From positions 1 to 64,000 of the forward strand of contig CAZNDO010000012.1 of assembly GCA_964571855.1 (NCBI GenBank): a stretch of DNA of 64,000 bases. Reading direction: 5' to 3'. This stretch comes from CAYYFX01 sp964571855 (GTDB lineage: Bacteria; ARS69). How positions within the stretch are numbered: position 1 is the stretch's first letter; the number at the start of each line of letters is the position of its first letter. The notes beneath the pieces were generated by a model. The model was not told the origin of the DNA. It did no database searches and saw only the letters and a list, made by a program, of their open reading frames with translations. The position numbers were made by a program, and so were the translations under genes. This document shows positions 1-8,351 of the stretch, piece after piece.

Positions 1-44
1 CGTCCGCCAGCGCTCCCCCCCGCGTCCACTCCTGACCGACGGCG

Positions 45-2702
45 TCAAACCTTCTCGAAGCGACCCTGGAAGAAGCGCAGCTTCTCCGGCTCGTACACGA
101 ACTTCAGCCCGCGGATGCTCTCCCGCCGGTCCCACACGCGGCGGATGCCCTCCGCCACCGCGGCCATGTGGTCGTTCGTGTACACGCGCCGCGGGATGGT
201 GAGGCGCACGAGCTCCAGCGCGGGCCGGTAGTTCTTCCCGGTCTCCGGGTCCCGGCCCTTGGACACGTTCCCCCGCTCCATCGCCCGCACGCCGGTCTCC
301 ACGTAGATCTCCGCGGCCAGGCGCTGCGACGGGTACTCGTCCTGGTCGATGTGCGGGAGGAAGCGCTTCGCGTCCACGAAGATGGCGTGCGATCCCGGCG
401 GCGTCACGATGGGGATGCCGGCCTCGCTCAGGAGCGCGCCGAGGTACTGGGTCTGCCCCACGCGCGATCGGATGTACCGGTCGTCCAGCATCTCCTCGAG
501 GCCGCGCGCGATGGCGGCGAGGTCCGCGGTGGCCAGCCCGCCGTCCGTGGGATTCCCCTCGTACACCCGCAGCAGCTCCAGGGACTTCTCCGCCCACTCC
601 GCGTTGTCCCGGAACGCCAGCAGCCCGCCGATGTTGATGAGGAAGTCCTTCTTGCCGCTCACCGTGCAGCCGTCGCCGTACATCATCATCTCGCGCACGA
701 TGTCGCGGATGCGCACGTCGCGGTAGCCGGGCTCCTTGAGCTGGATCATGTAGGCGTTCTCGACCACCCGCGTGGCGTCGAAGAACACCGGGATGGCCTT
801 CGCGCTGCAGTACTCGTACACCTCCTTCATGTTCGCCATGCTGACCGGCTGCCCGCCGGCCATGTTCACGGAGTGCTCGAAGGAGATGTAGGCGATCGCG
901 CCGGCGCCGTGCTCGTCCACCAGCTTCCTGAGCTTCGCCAGGTCGATGTTCCCCTTCCACGGGAACGCGCTCTGCGTGTCGTGCGCCTCGTCCACGATCA
1001 CGTCCACGAACTTCCCGCCGGCGATCTCCTGGTGGAGCTTCGTGGTGGTGAAGTACATGTTCCCGGGCACCCACTGCCCCTTGCGGATCATCATCTGGCT
1101 CATGATGTGCTCCGCGGCGCGGCCCTGGTGCGTGGGGATGATGTGCTCGTAGCCGAGGATGTCCTTGAGGAGCGCGGTGAGGCGCGCGGACTCCTCGCTG
1201 GCGGTGGCCGACGCCTTCACGCCGTCGTACGCCGCCCACTGGTCCGTGCTCATGGCCGTGGTGCCGGAGTCCGTGAGGAAGTCGATCGACACGTCCGCCG
1301 AGCGCAGCAGGAACGTGTTGTAGCCGGCCTCGCGGATGGCGGCCTCCCGCCGGTCCCGCGGCAGCACGCCCACGCGCTCCACGGTGTGGATGCAGTAGGG
1401 GAACGTGTCGAAGTCGAAGGGGACGAGGTCCGGGAAGACCCAGTGGAACTGGAGCTGGTCCTGCCAGGACCCGGTGCGCACCGCGTGCAGCGGGGACACG
1501 CGGTCCCGCTGCCGGTGCAGCCCCACGATGGCCTCGGCCACCTGGTCCAGCTGCTCGTTCGTCATCGCCAGCCGCGGGATCTGCACGGGGAGGAGCGCGT
1601 CCTTGCCGGCGAGGCCGGTGGCGGTGGCGCGCACGCCGGACATGAGGTAGAGCGCCGCGGCCAGCGCCTGCGGCTGCCACGCGTCCAGGTGCGGGAGGAA
1701 GGCGGCGGCGTCCAGGTACGCGCCGTCGCAGCCGCGCTCCAGGGGGATCCCGGCCTTCCTCAGGCGCTCCGTGAAGCGCTCGGTCTGGTGCATGACCCAC
1801 CGGACCTCGTCCTCGTCGCACATCTCGTCGATGCCGCGGGCCAGCACCTCCATGGTGCGGCCGGCCATGCCGCCGTACGTGTGCAGCCCCTCGTACACCA
1901 CGACCTCGTTCATGAACTTCTCGTGCACGTCCGGGTCGTCCGTGGTGAGGATGCCGCCGGCGTTGCACTTCGGGTCCTGCGCGCCGTCCATCTGGAAGAC
2001 GTCGCAGGTCTTCACGAACTGCCGCACGATGTCCGCGATCTTCCGGTCCGCCTGTCCCGGCTCGTGCTTCTGGATGTACCAGGCGTTCTCGAGGATGCGC
2101 GACCCGTCGCACACCACGCGCTTGCCGTGCTTCGCCGCGAGCGCCCGCACGGCGCGGAGGTTCGCGAGGCTCACGGGGTGGCACCCGTCGGCGAAGGCCT
2201 GCAGGCCGACGAAGGCCACGTCGCCGCTCTCGAGAATCGTCTCCAGTCGCTTCAGGTCCAGGTTCCCGGTGAAGACCGGGTCCTTCGCATCGCGGACGTT
2301 CGGGTAGCGGATCTCCAGCGGGCCGAAGGTGTCGATGCGGGAGCGGGCGTTGCTGGGGACGGCCGATCCCTTCGGGACCATGGTGGCCACCACGAGCTTC
2401 ACGCAGCCGAGCACGTTGTGGGTGGGGCAGACGTACCCGTGTCCGAGGACCCGGCGGACCGCCTCCTCCAGGCGCTCGAAGTTCCGGGAGCCCGCGTAGG
2501 CCTCGTCCCCCACGAGCTGGCCGGAGAGCTGCTCCTGGGTGAAGGCCGAGGTGCCGAGCGAGCACATGTCGAAGTTCACCTGGGCGGGCGTGAGGTGCCA
2601 GACGTTGAAGGCGACCTTCGCCAGGTGCTTCTTGCGCTCCTCGAGGGTGGGGAAGCCGAGCAGGCGGACGGTCTTGATCTTGTGCGGTTCGTGCGGAGCC
2701 AT
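45..2702 (-). CDS. Tandem tyrosine phenol-lyase/tryptophanase-like protein (two fused copies)
   Basis: PLP-dependent beta-eliminating lyase of the tyrosine phenol-lyase/tryptophanase family, which cleaves Tyr or Trp to phenol or indole, pyruvate and ammonia. At 885 aa it is about twice the family length (about 460 aa) and contains two end-to-end copies. Copy 2 (about 425-885) looks catalytically complete: PTHQGR at 523-528, DATR at 642-645 and the PLP-lysine motif SGKKD at 682-686 (K685). Its VRAMERG and C-terminal RGLKF...LRFF are tyrosine phenol-lyase-like rather than tryptophanase-like. Copy 1 (1-420) keeps PTHN and DGSR (199-202), but the PLP lysine aligns with Q242 in DGAQD, so it is probably a non-catalytic partner. 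The ATG has GGGGGAG about ten bases upstream. The gene diverges from the Rrf2/nos operon. The family assignment is secure; exact substrate is inferred. Confidence 0.9.
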   Translation of the reverse strand: MAPHEPHKIKTVRLLGFPTLEERKKHLAKVAFNVWHLTPAQVNFDMCSLGTSAFTQEQLSGQLVGDEAYAGSRNFERLEEAVRRVLGHGYVCPTHNVLGCVKLVVATMVPKGSAVPSNARSRIDTFGPLEIRYPNVRDAKDPVFTGNLDLKRLETILESGDVAFVGLQAFADGCHPVSLANLRAVRALAAKHGKRVVCDGSRILENAWYIQKHEPGQADRKIADIVRQFVKTCDVFQMDGAQDPKCNAGGILTTDDPDVHEKFMNEVVVYEGLHTYGGMAGRTMEVLARGIDEMCDEDEVRWVMHQTERFTERLRKAGIPLERGCDGAYLDAAAFLPHLDAWQPQALAAALYLMSGVRATATGLAGKDALLPVQIPRLAMTNEQLDQVAEAIVGLHRQRDRVSPLHAVRTGSWQDQLQFHWVFPDLVPFDFDTFPYCIHTVERVGVLPRDRREAAIREAGYNTFLLRSADVSIDFLTDSGTTAMSTDQWAAYDGVKASATASEESARLTALLKDILGYEHIIPTHQGRAAEHIMSQMMIRKGQWVPGNMYFTTTKLHQEIAGGKFVDVIVDEAHDTQSAFPWKGNIDLAKLRKLVDEHGAGAIAYISFEHSVNMAGGQPVSMANMKEVYEYCSAKAIPVFFDATRVVENAYMIQLKEPGYRDVRIRDIVREMMMYGDGCTVSGKKDFLINIGGLLAFRDNAEWAEKSLELLRVYEGNPTDGGLATADLAAIARGLEEMLDDRYIRSRVGQTQYLGALLSEAGIPIVTPPGSHAIFVDAKRFLPHIDQDEYPSQRLAAEIYVETGVRAMERGNVSKGRDPETGKNYRPALELVRLTIPRRVYTNDHMAAVAEGIRRVWDRRESIRGLKFVYEPEKLRFFQGRFEKV

Positions 2703-2834
2703 CGGGCGGTCTCCCCCGGGCAGAGAGGTGGGACGGCGCCGCGGGCTCGGTTCGGCCGGAACGAGCGGACGCCGCGGCGGGGCGGGTCCGTCCCGGGAAG
2801 GTACTCGGGGGATCCGCGGCGGGAAGGTGCGCCC

Positions 2835-2888
2835 TTGACTTGCCGGGCGCCGGTCGATATATCGGATATACAGATCCGGTTATCCGAT
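2835..2888 (+). promoter_or_regulatory. Promoter and candidate Rrf2 operator of the nos operon
   Basis: TTGACT (2835-2840) is followed after 17 bases by TATATC (2858-2863), a plausible sigma-70-like promoter. Over and just downstream of the -10 lies an inverted repeat ATCGGATA (2861-2868) N12 TATCCGAT (2881-2888), plus a 10-bp palindrome CGATATATCG (2855-2864). The AT-rich symmetry stands out in GC-rich DNA. Its place between promoter and regulator gene fits autoregulation by the Rrf2 protein of the whole downstream operon. The binding itself is inferred. Confidence 0.6.
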
Positions 2889-2908
2889 TTCCGACCTCGG
2901 AGGATCGC

Positions 2909-3448
2909 ATGTTCTCCCAGACCGCCGAGTACGCCCTCCGTAGCGCGGTCTTCCTGGCGGCCGCCGAAGGCCACTCGTCGCCGGTCCGCGTGGTCTCCCG
3001 GCGGACGCAGGTCCCGGCGAGCTACCTGACCAAGATCCTCGGAGCCCTGGGCCGCGCGGGGATCGTGCGCGCCCAGCGCGGCCCGAACGGCGGCTACGTG
3101 CTGAGCCGGCCGCCCGACCGGATCACCGCCCTGGATGTCATCCGTGCGGTGGAGCCGCGCCCCGAGATCGACGTCTGCCCGCTGGGCCTGTCCGAGCACG
3201 CGCACGGCCGCCTGTGCTCTCTGCATCGCCGGCTGGCGGACGCCTACCTGCGACTGGAGGCCGCGTTCGAGAGCACAAGCCTCCAGGACCTCGCGGCGCC
3301 GACGACCGAAGCCGAGTGCGCATTCCCCGGAGTCCCGCCCACGAGCGCGAGCCGGACCGACACGGCCGCACCCGTTCCCCTGCGCCCCGCGGACCGCAAG
3401 CCGCGGCGTACGCGCGGCACCGTCGGAGAGGAGGAGACCTCGTCATGA
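2909..3448 (+). CDS. Rrf2-family transcriptional regulator of the nos operon
   Basis: Rrf2/NsrR-type winged-helix regulator, 179 aa. The N-terminus MFSQTAEYALRS and the following helices (PASYLTKIL, GGYVLSR) are family hallmarks. The start ATG at 2909 has GGAGG five bases upstream; a reading frame open further upstream is ignored because it begins before the family's conserved N-terminus. The cluster-binding region has CPLG...LCSLH, two cysteines rather than the three of NsrR, so whether it holds an Fe-S cluster with another ligand is open. The C-terminal 40 residues are low-complexity. Its stop overlaps the nosZ start by four bases (ATGA), implying translational coupling and making it the first gene of the nos operon. 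Likely senses NO or redox state (inferred from family and neighbour). Confidence 0.9.
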   Translation: MFSQTAEYALRSAVFLAAAEGHSSPVRVVSRRTQVPASYLTKILGALGRAGIVRAQRGPNGGYVLSRPPDRITALDVIRAVEPRPEIDVCPLGLSEHAHGRLCSLHRRLADAYLRLEAAFESTSLQDLAAPTTEAECAFPGVPPTSASRTDTAAPVPLRPADRKPRRTRGTVGEEETSS

Positions 3449-5424
3449 CCCGGAACGTCGCGATTTCGACGGCCACCGCCGCCATCCTCCTCGCGGGGTG
3501 CGGCGGCGAACGGAGCGGACCCGCCGGCGCCGGCTCCGCCGCCGTGGACCAGATCGTCGCCGCGCGCAACCTCACGCCGGACGACGTCCTCGCCGCGGTG
3601 AAGACGTACACGCCCTCCGGGCGCCACGACGAGTACCTCACCTTCGCCTCGGGCGGGCACGCCGGGCAGGTGTTCGTGATCGGCGTGCCGTCCATGCGTC
3701 TCCTTCGCTCGATCGCGGTGTTCACGCCCGAGCCCTGGCAGGGCTGGGGCTACGGCGTGGGCGAGGAGGTGCTCCGCGACGGCTACGTGAACGGGAAGGA
3801 GATCACCTGGGGCGACACGCACCACCCGGCCCTGAGCGAGACGGCGGGCGACTACGACGGCCAGTTCCTGTTCATCAACGACAAGGCGAACGCGCGCATC
3901 GCCGTCATCGACCTGCGGGACTTCGAGACGAAGCAGATCCTGAAGAACCCGATCGCGATCAACGATCACGGCGGCGCGTTCGTCACGCCGGACACGGAGT
4001 ACGTGATCGAGGCCGGCCAGTACGGCACCCCGCTCGGCTGGGACTACGTGCCGATCGAGCAGTACAAGGAGTCGTACCGGGGCATGGTCACGCTGTGGCG
4101 GTTCGACCGGGAGAAGGGGCGCATCGACCCGAAGCGGTCGTTCGCGCTGGAGCTTCCCCCGTACTGGCAGGACCTGTTCGACGCCGGCAAGCTCGCCAGC
4201 GACGGCTTCATCTTCGGGAACTGCATCAACTCGGAGATGGCGACCGGCGGGATCGAGAAGGGCAATCCGCCGTTCGAGGCGGGGACGACGCAGGCCCCGG
4301 TGGACCTGCTGCACATCATCGACTGGCGGAAGGCGGAGGCCGCCTTCCTTGCCGGCAAGGCGAAGACCGTGCGCGGCTTCGCCGTCCTCACGATCCAGAC
4401 CCTCATCGACGACGGCATCCTGTTCCTGGCGCCGGAGCCGAAGAGCCCGCACGGCGTGGATGTCGCCCCCAAGGGGGACTTCATCGTCGTCGCCGGGAAG
4501 CTGGATCCGCACATCTCCGTGTACAGCATCGAGAAGATCAAGGCGACGATCGCCGCGGGCAAGTTCTCGGGTCGCGACCCGTACGGGATCCCGATGCTGG
4601 GGCTGGACGACATCCTCGAGGCCCAGGTGGAGCTCGGGCTGGGACCGCTCCACACACAGTTCGACGACAAGGGGTATGCGTACACGTCGCTCTTCCTCGA
4701 CACGGCCGTGGCACGGTGGACGCTGGGCGGCCCCTACGACGAGCTGAACCCGGATGCGCCGTGGACGCTCGTGACCAAGACCCCGGTGCACTACAACATC
4801 GGCCACCTGACCTGCCCCGAGGGCGACACGGTCAGCCCGGACGGGCAGTACTGCATCGCGCTCAACAAGTGGTCGGTGGACCGCTTCTTCCCGCCCGGCC
4901 CGCTGCTCGCGCAGAACTTCCAGCTGCTCGACATCACGCAGACCGGCGACGACGTGCAGCTCCTGTACGACATGCCGATCGGCGTCGGCGAGCCGCACTA
5001 CGCCCAGACGATCAAGGCGGACAAGCTCAAGCCGTGGAAGGTCTACCCCCAGGTGGGCTGGGATCCGCACGCCCAGGCGCCGGCGGTGGACCCCGCGGTG
5101 GCCGGGAAGGAGGGCGTGGTCCGCAAGGGGAACGAGGTTCACGTGTACATGACGGCGGTCCGCAGCCACTACACGCCGGAGCACGTGGAGATCCGGCGCG
5201 GCGACCGCGTGGTCTGGCACATCACCAGCCTGGAGCAGGCCGAGGACGCCACGCACGGGTTCGCGATCCCCGGCTACAACATCAACCTCAGCCTGGAGCC
5301 GGGGGAGGCCGCGACGTTCGCGTTCGACGCGGATCGCGCGGGAACCTACCCGTTCTACTGCACGGAGTTCTGCTCCGCGCTGCACCTGGAGATGATGGGC
5401 TTCCTCCTCATCCATCCGTCCTGA
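3445..5424 (+). CDS. nosZ: Nitrous-oxide reductase, clade II-type
   Basis: Periplasmic N2O reductase, reducing N2O to N2 in the last step of denitrification. It has an N-terminal seven-bladed propeller holding the CuZ site, with GDTHH (His126, His127), GPLHTQ, EPHYA and NIGHL supplying histidine candidates. The C-terminal cupredoxin holds CuA: H604 and the C639-x-E641-x-C643-x3-H647-x2-M650 motif. The 659-aa product has no twin-arginine signal; instead a short hydrophobic leader ends in LLAGC (C19), a lipobox. Absence of a Tat signal is typical of clade II (atypical) NosZ, and the lipobox suggests it may be membrane-tethered. It starts inside the rrf2 stop codon and is followed by a strong hairpin and nosB. 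Confidence 0.97.
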   Translation: MTRNVAISTATAAILLAGCGGERSGPAGAGSAAVDQIVAARNLTPDDVLAAVKTYTPSGRHDEYLTFASGGHAGQVFVIGVPSMRLLRSIAVFTPEPWQGWGYGVGEEVLRDGYVNGKEITWGDTHHPALSETAGDYDGQFLFINDKANARIAVIDLRDFETKQILKNPIAINDHGGAFVTPDTEYVIEAGQYGTPLGWDYVPIEQYKESYRGMVTLWRFDREKGRIDPKRSFALELPPYWQDLFDAGKLASDGFIFGNCINSEMATGGIEKGNPPFEAGTTQAPVDLLHIIDWRKAEAAFLAGKAKTVRGFAVLTIQTLIDDGILFLAPEPKSPHGVDVAPKGDFIVVAGKLDPHISVYSIEKIKATIAAGKFSGRDPYGIPMLGLDDILEAQVELGLGPLHTQFDDKGYAYTSLFLDTAVARWTLGGPYDELNPDAPWTLVTKTPVHYNIGHLTCPEGDTVSPDGQYCIALNKWSVDRFFPPGPLLAQNFQLLDITQTGDDVQLLYDMPIGVGEPHYAQTIKADKLKPWKVYPQVGWDPHAQAPAVDPAVAGKEGVVRKGNEVHVYMTAVRSHYTPEHVEIRRGDRVVWHITSLEQAEDATHGFAIPGYNINLSLEPGEAATFAFDADRAGTYPFYCTEFCSALHLEMMGFLLIHPS

Positions 5425-5430
5425 CGAGAG

Positions 5431-5462
5431 GCGGGGCGGGCGCAAGGGTGCGCCCGCCCCGC
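5431..5462 (+). promoter_or_regulatory. Perfect 14-bp-stem hairpin between nosZ and nosB
   Basis: GCGGGGCGGGCGCA (5431-5444), loop AGGG, then its exact complement (5449-5462). It begins seven bases after the nosZ stop and has no T-run, so it is not a classical intrinsic terminator. It may stabilise the nosZ mRNA end or reduce read-through, which would give more NosZ than maturation proteins. Confidence 0.65.
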
Positions 5463-5488
5463 ACGTCGCGCGTTGCAAGGAGACCGGC

Positions 5489-6163
5489 GTGAGCGGTATC
5501 GAGACGATCCTGGGTCCCCGGGTCCCGGCCGACGAGTTCCGGGCGCACCGGGCGCGGTACCTGGCGCCGACGATGCTGCTGGCGTGTGCGGTGCTTCTCC
5601 TCGTGGTCTCGCTGGTGCTGCCCTACTGGCAAATGACGCTGCACGCGCCGCAGTACCCCAAGGGCCTGCACGTCCAGGCGCACCTCACGCACCTGACCGG
5701 CGACGTGCGGGAGATCGACGGCCTCAATCACTACATCGGCATGCGCCCTCTCGGGGAGGCCGCGCAGTTCGAGCGCTCGATCGCGGTGATGGCGGTGGTC
5801 GTGCTTTGCCTCCTCGTGCTCGCCGCGATCCTTGTGCATAACCGGTGGGCGGCCGCCCTCGCGTTCCCGGCGCTGCTCTTCCCGGCCGGATTCCTCGTGG
5901 ACCTGTGGCTCTGGCTGCATCACTTCGGCCACAATCTCGACCCGCGCGCGCCGCTGTCGTCGTCCATCAAGCCGTTCACCCCGCCGGTCCTCGGGGTGGG
6001 GAAGGTGGGCCAGTTCCGGACGGTGGCGCTTCCCGATGCCGGGCTCTGGCTCGCCTTCGCGGCCTCGGCGCTCATCGTCGTGGCCCTGTGGTACCACCGC
6101 CGCGCGTACAAGCCGCTCGTCGACGCGACGGCGCACCGGGACGACGCGGGAGGGCGGGCGTGA
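5489..6163 (+). CDS. nosB: NosB-like integral membrane protein
   Basis: A 224-aa membrane protein with about four hydrophobic segments (near 29-48, 95-113, 118-140 and 184-202) and a periplasmic stretch rich in His and aromatic residues (HLTHLTG, NHYIGMRP, LHHFGHN). Its position directly after an atypical nosZ and before nosD matches NosB of clade II clusters such as that of Wolinella succinogenes, where it is needed for N2O respiration but its biochemical job is unclear. GTG start with AAGGAG seven bases upstream. Its stop overlaps the nosD start (GTGA). The assignment rests on context and topology more than on motifs. Confidence 0.75.
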   Translation: MSGIETILGPRVPADEFRAHRARYLAPTMLLACAVLLLVVSLVLPYWQMTLHAPQYPKGLHVQAHLTHLTGDVREIDGLNHYIGMRPLGEAAQFERSIAVMAVVVLCLLVLAAILVHNRWAAALAFPALLFPAGFLVDLWLWLHHFGHNLDPRAPLSSSIKPFTPPVLGVGKVGQFRTVALPDAGLWLAFAASALIVVALWYHRRAYKPLVDATAHRDDAGGRA

Positions 6164-8349
6164 TCCGGTCCCTTCCTTGCCTGCTGGTCGCCGTGTCCGC
6201 GGGGCCCGCGCTCGCGTTCGACCTCCACGGCGCCGTGGACGCCGCCGCGCCCGGGGATACGATCCGGGTCCCGTCCGGCGTGCACGTCGGCCCCGTGGTC
6301 ATCGACCGGACGCTGGTCCTCGAAGGCGAGGCGGGCGCCGCCATCGATGGCGGGGGCGCCGGAGACGTGATCCGCGTCATGGCGCCGGACGTCGTGGTGC
6401 GCGGCCTCGGGGTCCGCGGCACCGGGACGGCTTTCGAGCACCGGAACTCCGGCATCGCGGTGCTGGCGCCCGGCGCGACCGTCGAGGACAACGTCCTCGA
6501 GGACGTCCTTTTCGGCATCACCGTGGAGAGCTCCCCGGACTCGCGGGTCCGCGGGAACCGCATCCGGGGACTTCCGCTCGACATTGCGCGTCGCGGGGAC
6601 GCCATCCGCCTGTGGGCGAGCGATCGCACGGTCGTGGAGGACAACGACGTGGCCGACGCCCGGGATGTCGTCGTCTGGTACAGCAAGGACGTCGAGATCC
6701 GCCGGAACCGGATCGTGCACGGACGCTACGGGCTGCACTTCATGTACGCGGACGGCGCCGTCCTCGAGGGCAACCGGCTGGAGGGCAACTCGGTCGGCGC
6801 GTACCTGATGTACAGCCGGAAGATCCGCCTGACCGGGAACGTGCTCGCGCGCAGCCGCGGCCCCTCCGGGTTCGGGCTCGGGCTCAAGGATGCGGACGAC
6901 GTGGAGGTGCACGCCAACAGCATCGTCGGGAACCGGGTGGGCGTGTACCTGGACAACTCCCCGTGGTCCGTCGACTCCCACGATCTCTTCGACGGGAACC
7001 TCATCGCCTACAACGACATCGGGGTCACGTTCCTGCCCGCCGTCCGTCGCAACCGGTTCCGCGGGAACGCCTTCGTGGACAACCTGGAGCAGGTGGCGGT
7101 GCAGGGCGGCGGCACGCTGCAGGGCAACGAGTTCACCGCGGACGGCCGCGGCAACCACTGGAGCGACTACGCGGGGTACGACCTCGCGGGCGACGGCGTG
7201 GGCGATGTTCCCTACCGGTCCGAGAGCCTCTTCGAGAACCTGATGGACCGGGAGAAGAGCCTGCGGCTGTTCCTGTTCTCGCCGGCCCAGCAGGCGGTGG
7301 AGCTCGCCGCGCGGTCGCTTCCCGCCATCCGCCCCCGCAGCAAGATCGAGGACGCGGCGCCGCTCGTGGACGCGCCGATGCTCGCGGCGCCCCCGCTGGC
7401 CGCGGCGGCGCGGTGGCCGCTGGCGCTGCTGTCGGCCGTCCTGGGCGCGGGGTCCGCGATCGCGCTCCGGCGCGCCACCCGGGCCGGCTACCCGGTCGCA
7501 CGAGCGCTCGAGGCCGCGCACGCGCCCGCGACATCCGCCCTCCGCGTCCGGGGGCTCGGGAAGCGCTACGGGCCCCATGTGGTGCTCGAGGACGTGGCCT
7601 TCGACGTGCAGGTCGGCGAGGCCGTGGCGCTCTGGGGCCACAACGGGGCCGGGAAGACGACTGCCATCCGTTGCCTCCTCGGGCTCTCGCGCTGCGCGGG
7701 CTCCCTCCTCGTGCTGGATGCGCCGCTCGAGCGCGGCGGCAAGGAGGCGCGGCGCCGCCTGGGTTACGTGCCGCAGGAGCTGGCCCTGCACGACGACATG
7801 CGCACGGACGAGACGCTGGCGTTCTACGCGCGGCTCAAGAGGGTCGGCGGGGAGCGGCCGGCGGAGGTGCTGGCCGAGGTGGGCATGGCGGCGCACGCCG
7901 GGAAGCGCATCCGCGAGCTCTCCGGCGGGATGAAGCAGCGCGTGGCGCTGGCCGTCGCGCTGCTGGCCGATCCGCCGATCCTGGTGCTGGACGAGATGAC
8001 GTCGAACCTGGATCAGGCCGGGCGCGGCGCGTTCCTCGTCCTGCTGGCGGATCTCAAGGCGCGCGGCAAGACGATCCTCTTCACATCGCATCGGCTGGAC
8101 GAGGTCCGCCTCCTCGCCGACCGCGTGGTCGTGCTGGACAGGGGGCGCGTGCGCGCCGTCTGCCCCCCGGCCGGCTTGCCGGACGCGCTCGGGCTGACCG
8201 CCACGGCGCGCATCCGCGTGCCGCTGGATCGGCGGGAGGACGCCTTGCGGGCGCTCGCAGGGGCCGGGATCGATGCGCCGGAAGTCGACCTGGAGATCGA
8301 CACCCCGGGAGACCAGAGCGTCCCGCAGCCGCGCCGGAAGGAGGCGTGA
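6160..8349 (+). CDS. nosDF: NosD-NosF fusion: periplasmic beta-helix plus ABC ATPase
   Basis: One 729-aa polypeptide unites two proteins that are normally separate. Residues 1-20 are a signal sequence ending ALAF; about 25-370 is a NosD right-handed beta-helix (CASH repeats such as NRIRG, NSIVGNRVGVYLDNS). A hydrophobic segment at about 418-438 (WPLALLSAVLGAGSAIAL) can cross the membrane. From about 460 comes NosF, the ABC ATPase: Walker A GHNGAGKTT near 493, signature LSGGMKQR near 587, Walker B ILVLDE near 607 and switch histidine in TSHRLDE. Together with NosY it should form the transporter that supplies sulfur or copper assembly functions for the NosZ CuZ site. GTG start overlaps the nosB stop. 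The continuous frame and topology argue against assembly error. Confidence 0.92.
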   Translation: MIRSLPCLLVAVSAGPALAFDLHGAVDAAAPGDTIRVPSGVHVGPVVIDRTLVLEGEAGAAIDGGGAGDVIRVMAPDVVVRGLGVRGTGTAFEHRNSGIAVLAPGATVEDNVLEDVLFGITVESSPDSRVRGNRIRGLPLDIARRGDAIRLWASDRTVVEDNDVADARDVVVWYSKDVEIRRNRIVHGRYGLHFMYADGAVLEGNRLEGNSVGAYLMYSRKIRLTGNVLARSRGPSGFGLGLKDADDVEVHANSIVGNRVGVYLDNSPWSVDSHDLFDGNLIAYNDIGVTFLPAVRRNRFRGNAFVDNLEQVAVQGGGTLQGNEFTADGRGNHWSDYAGYDLAGDGVGDVPYRSESLFENLMDREKSLRLFLFSPAQQAVELAARSLPAIRPRSKIEDAAPLVDAPMLAAPPLAAAARWPLALLSAVLGAGSAIALRRATRAGYPVARALEAAHAPATSALRVRGLGKRYGPHVVLEDVAFDVQVGEAVALWGHNGAGKTTAIRCLLGLSRCAGSLLVLDAPLERGGKEARRRLGYVPQELALHDDMRTDETLAFYARLKRVGGERPAEVLAEVGMAAHAGKRIRELSGGMKQRVALAVALLADPPILVLDEMTSNLDQAGRGAFLVLLADLKARGKTILFTSHRLDEVRLLADRVVVLDRGRVRAVCPPAGLPDALGLTATARIRVPLDRREDALRALAGAGIDAPEVDLEIDTPGDQSVPQPRRKEA

Positions 8350-8351
8350 GC

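Noticed and set aside
168..3029. Very long open frame opposite the tandem lyase gene
   Set aside because: Low-complexity Arg/Ala/Val-rich translation complementary to a clear enzyme gene; typical antisense artefact of high-GC DNA.
3214..3444. Upstream extension of the nosZ frame
   Set aside because: It lies inside the rrf2 gene; the conserved leader and lipobox begin at the ATG at 3445, which overlaps the rrf2 stop.
5832..8351. Long open frame continuous with nosY
   Set aside because: Arg/Pro-rich out-of-frame translation of nosB and nosDF; the NosY family N-terminus starts at 8352.
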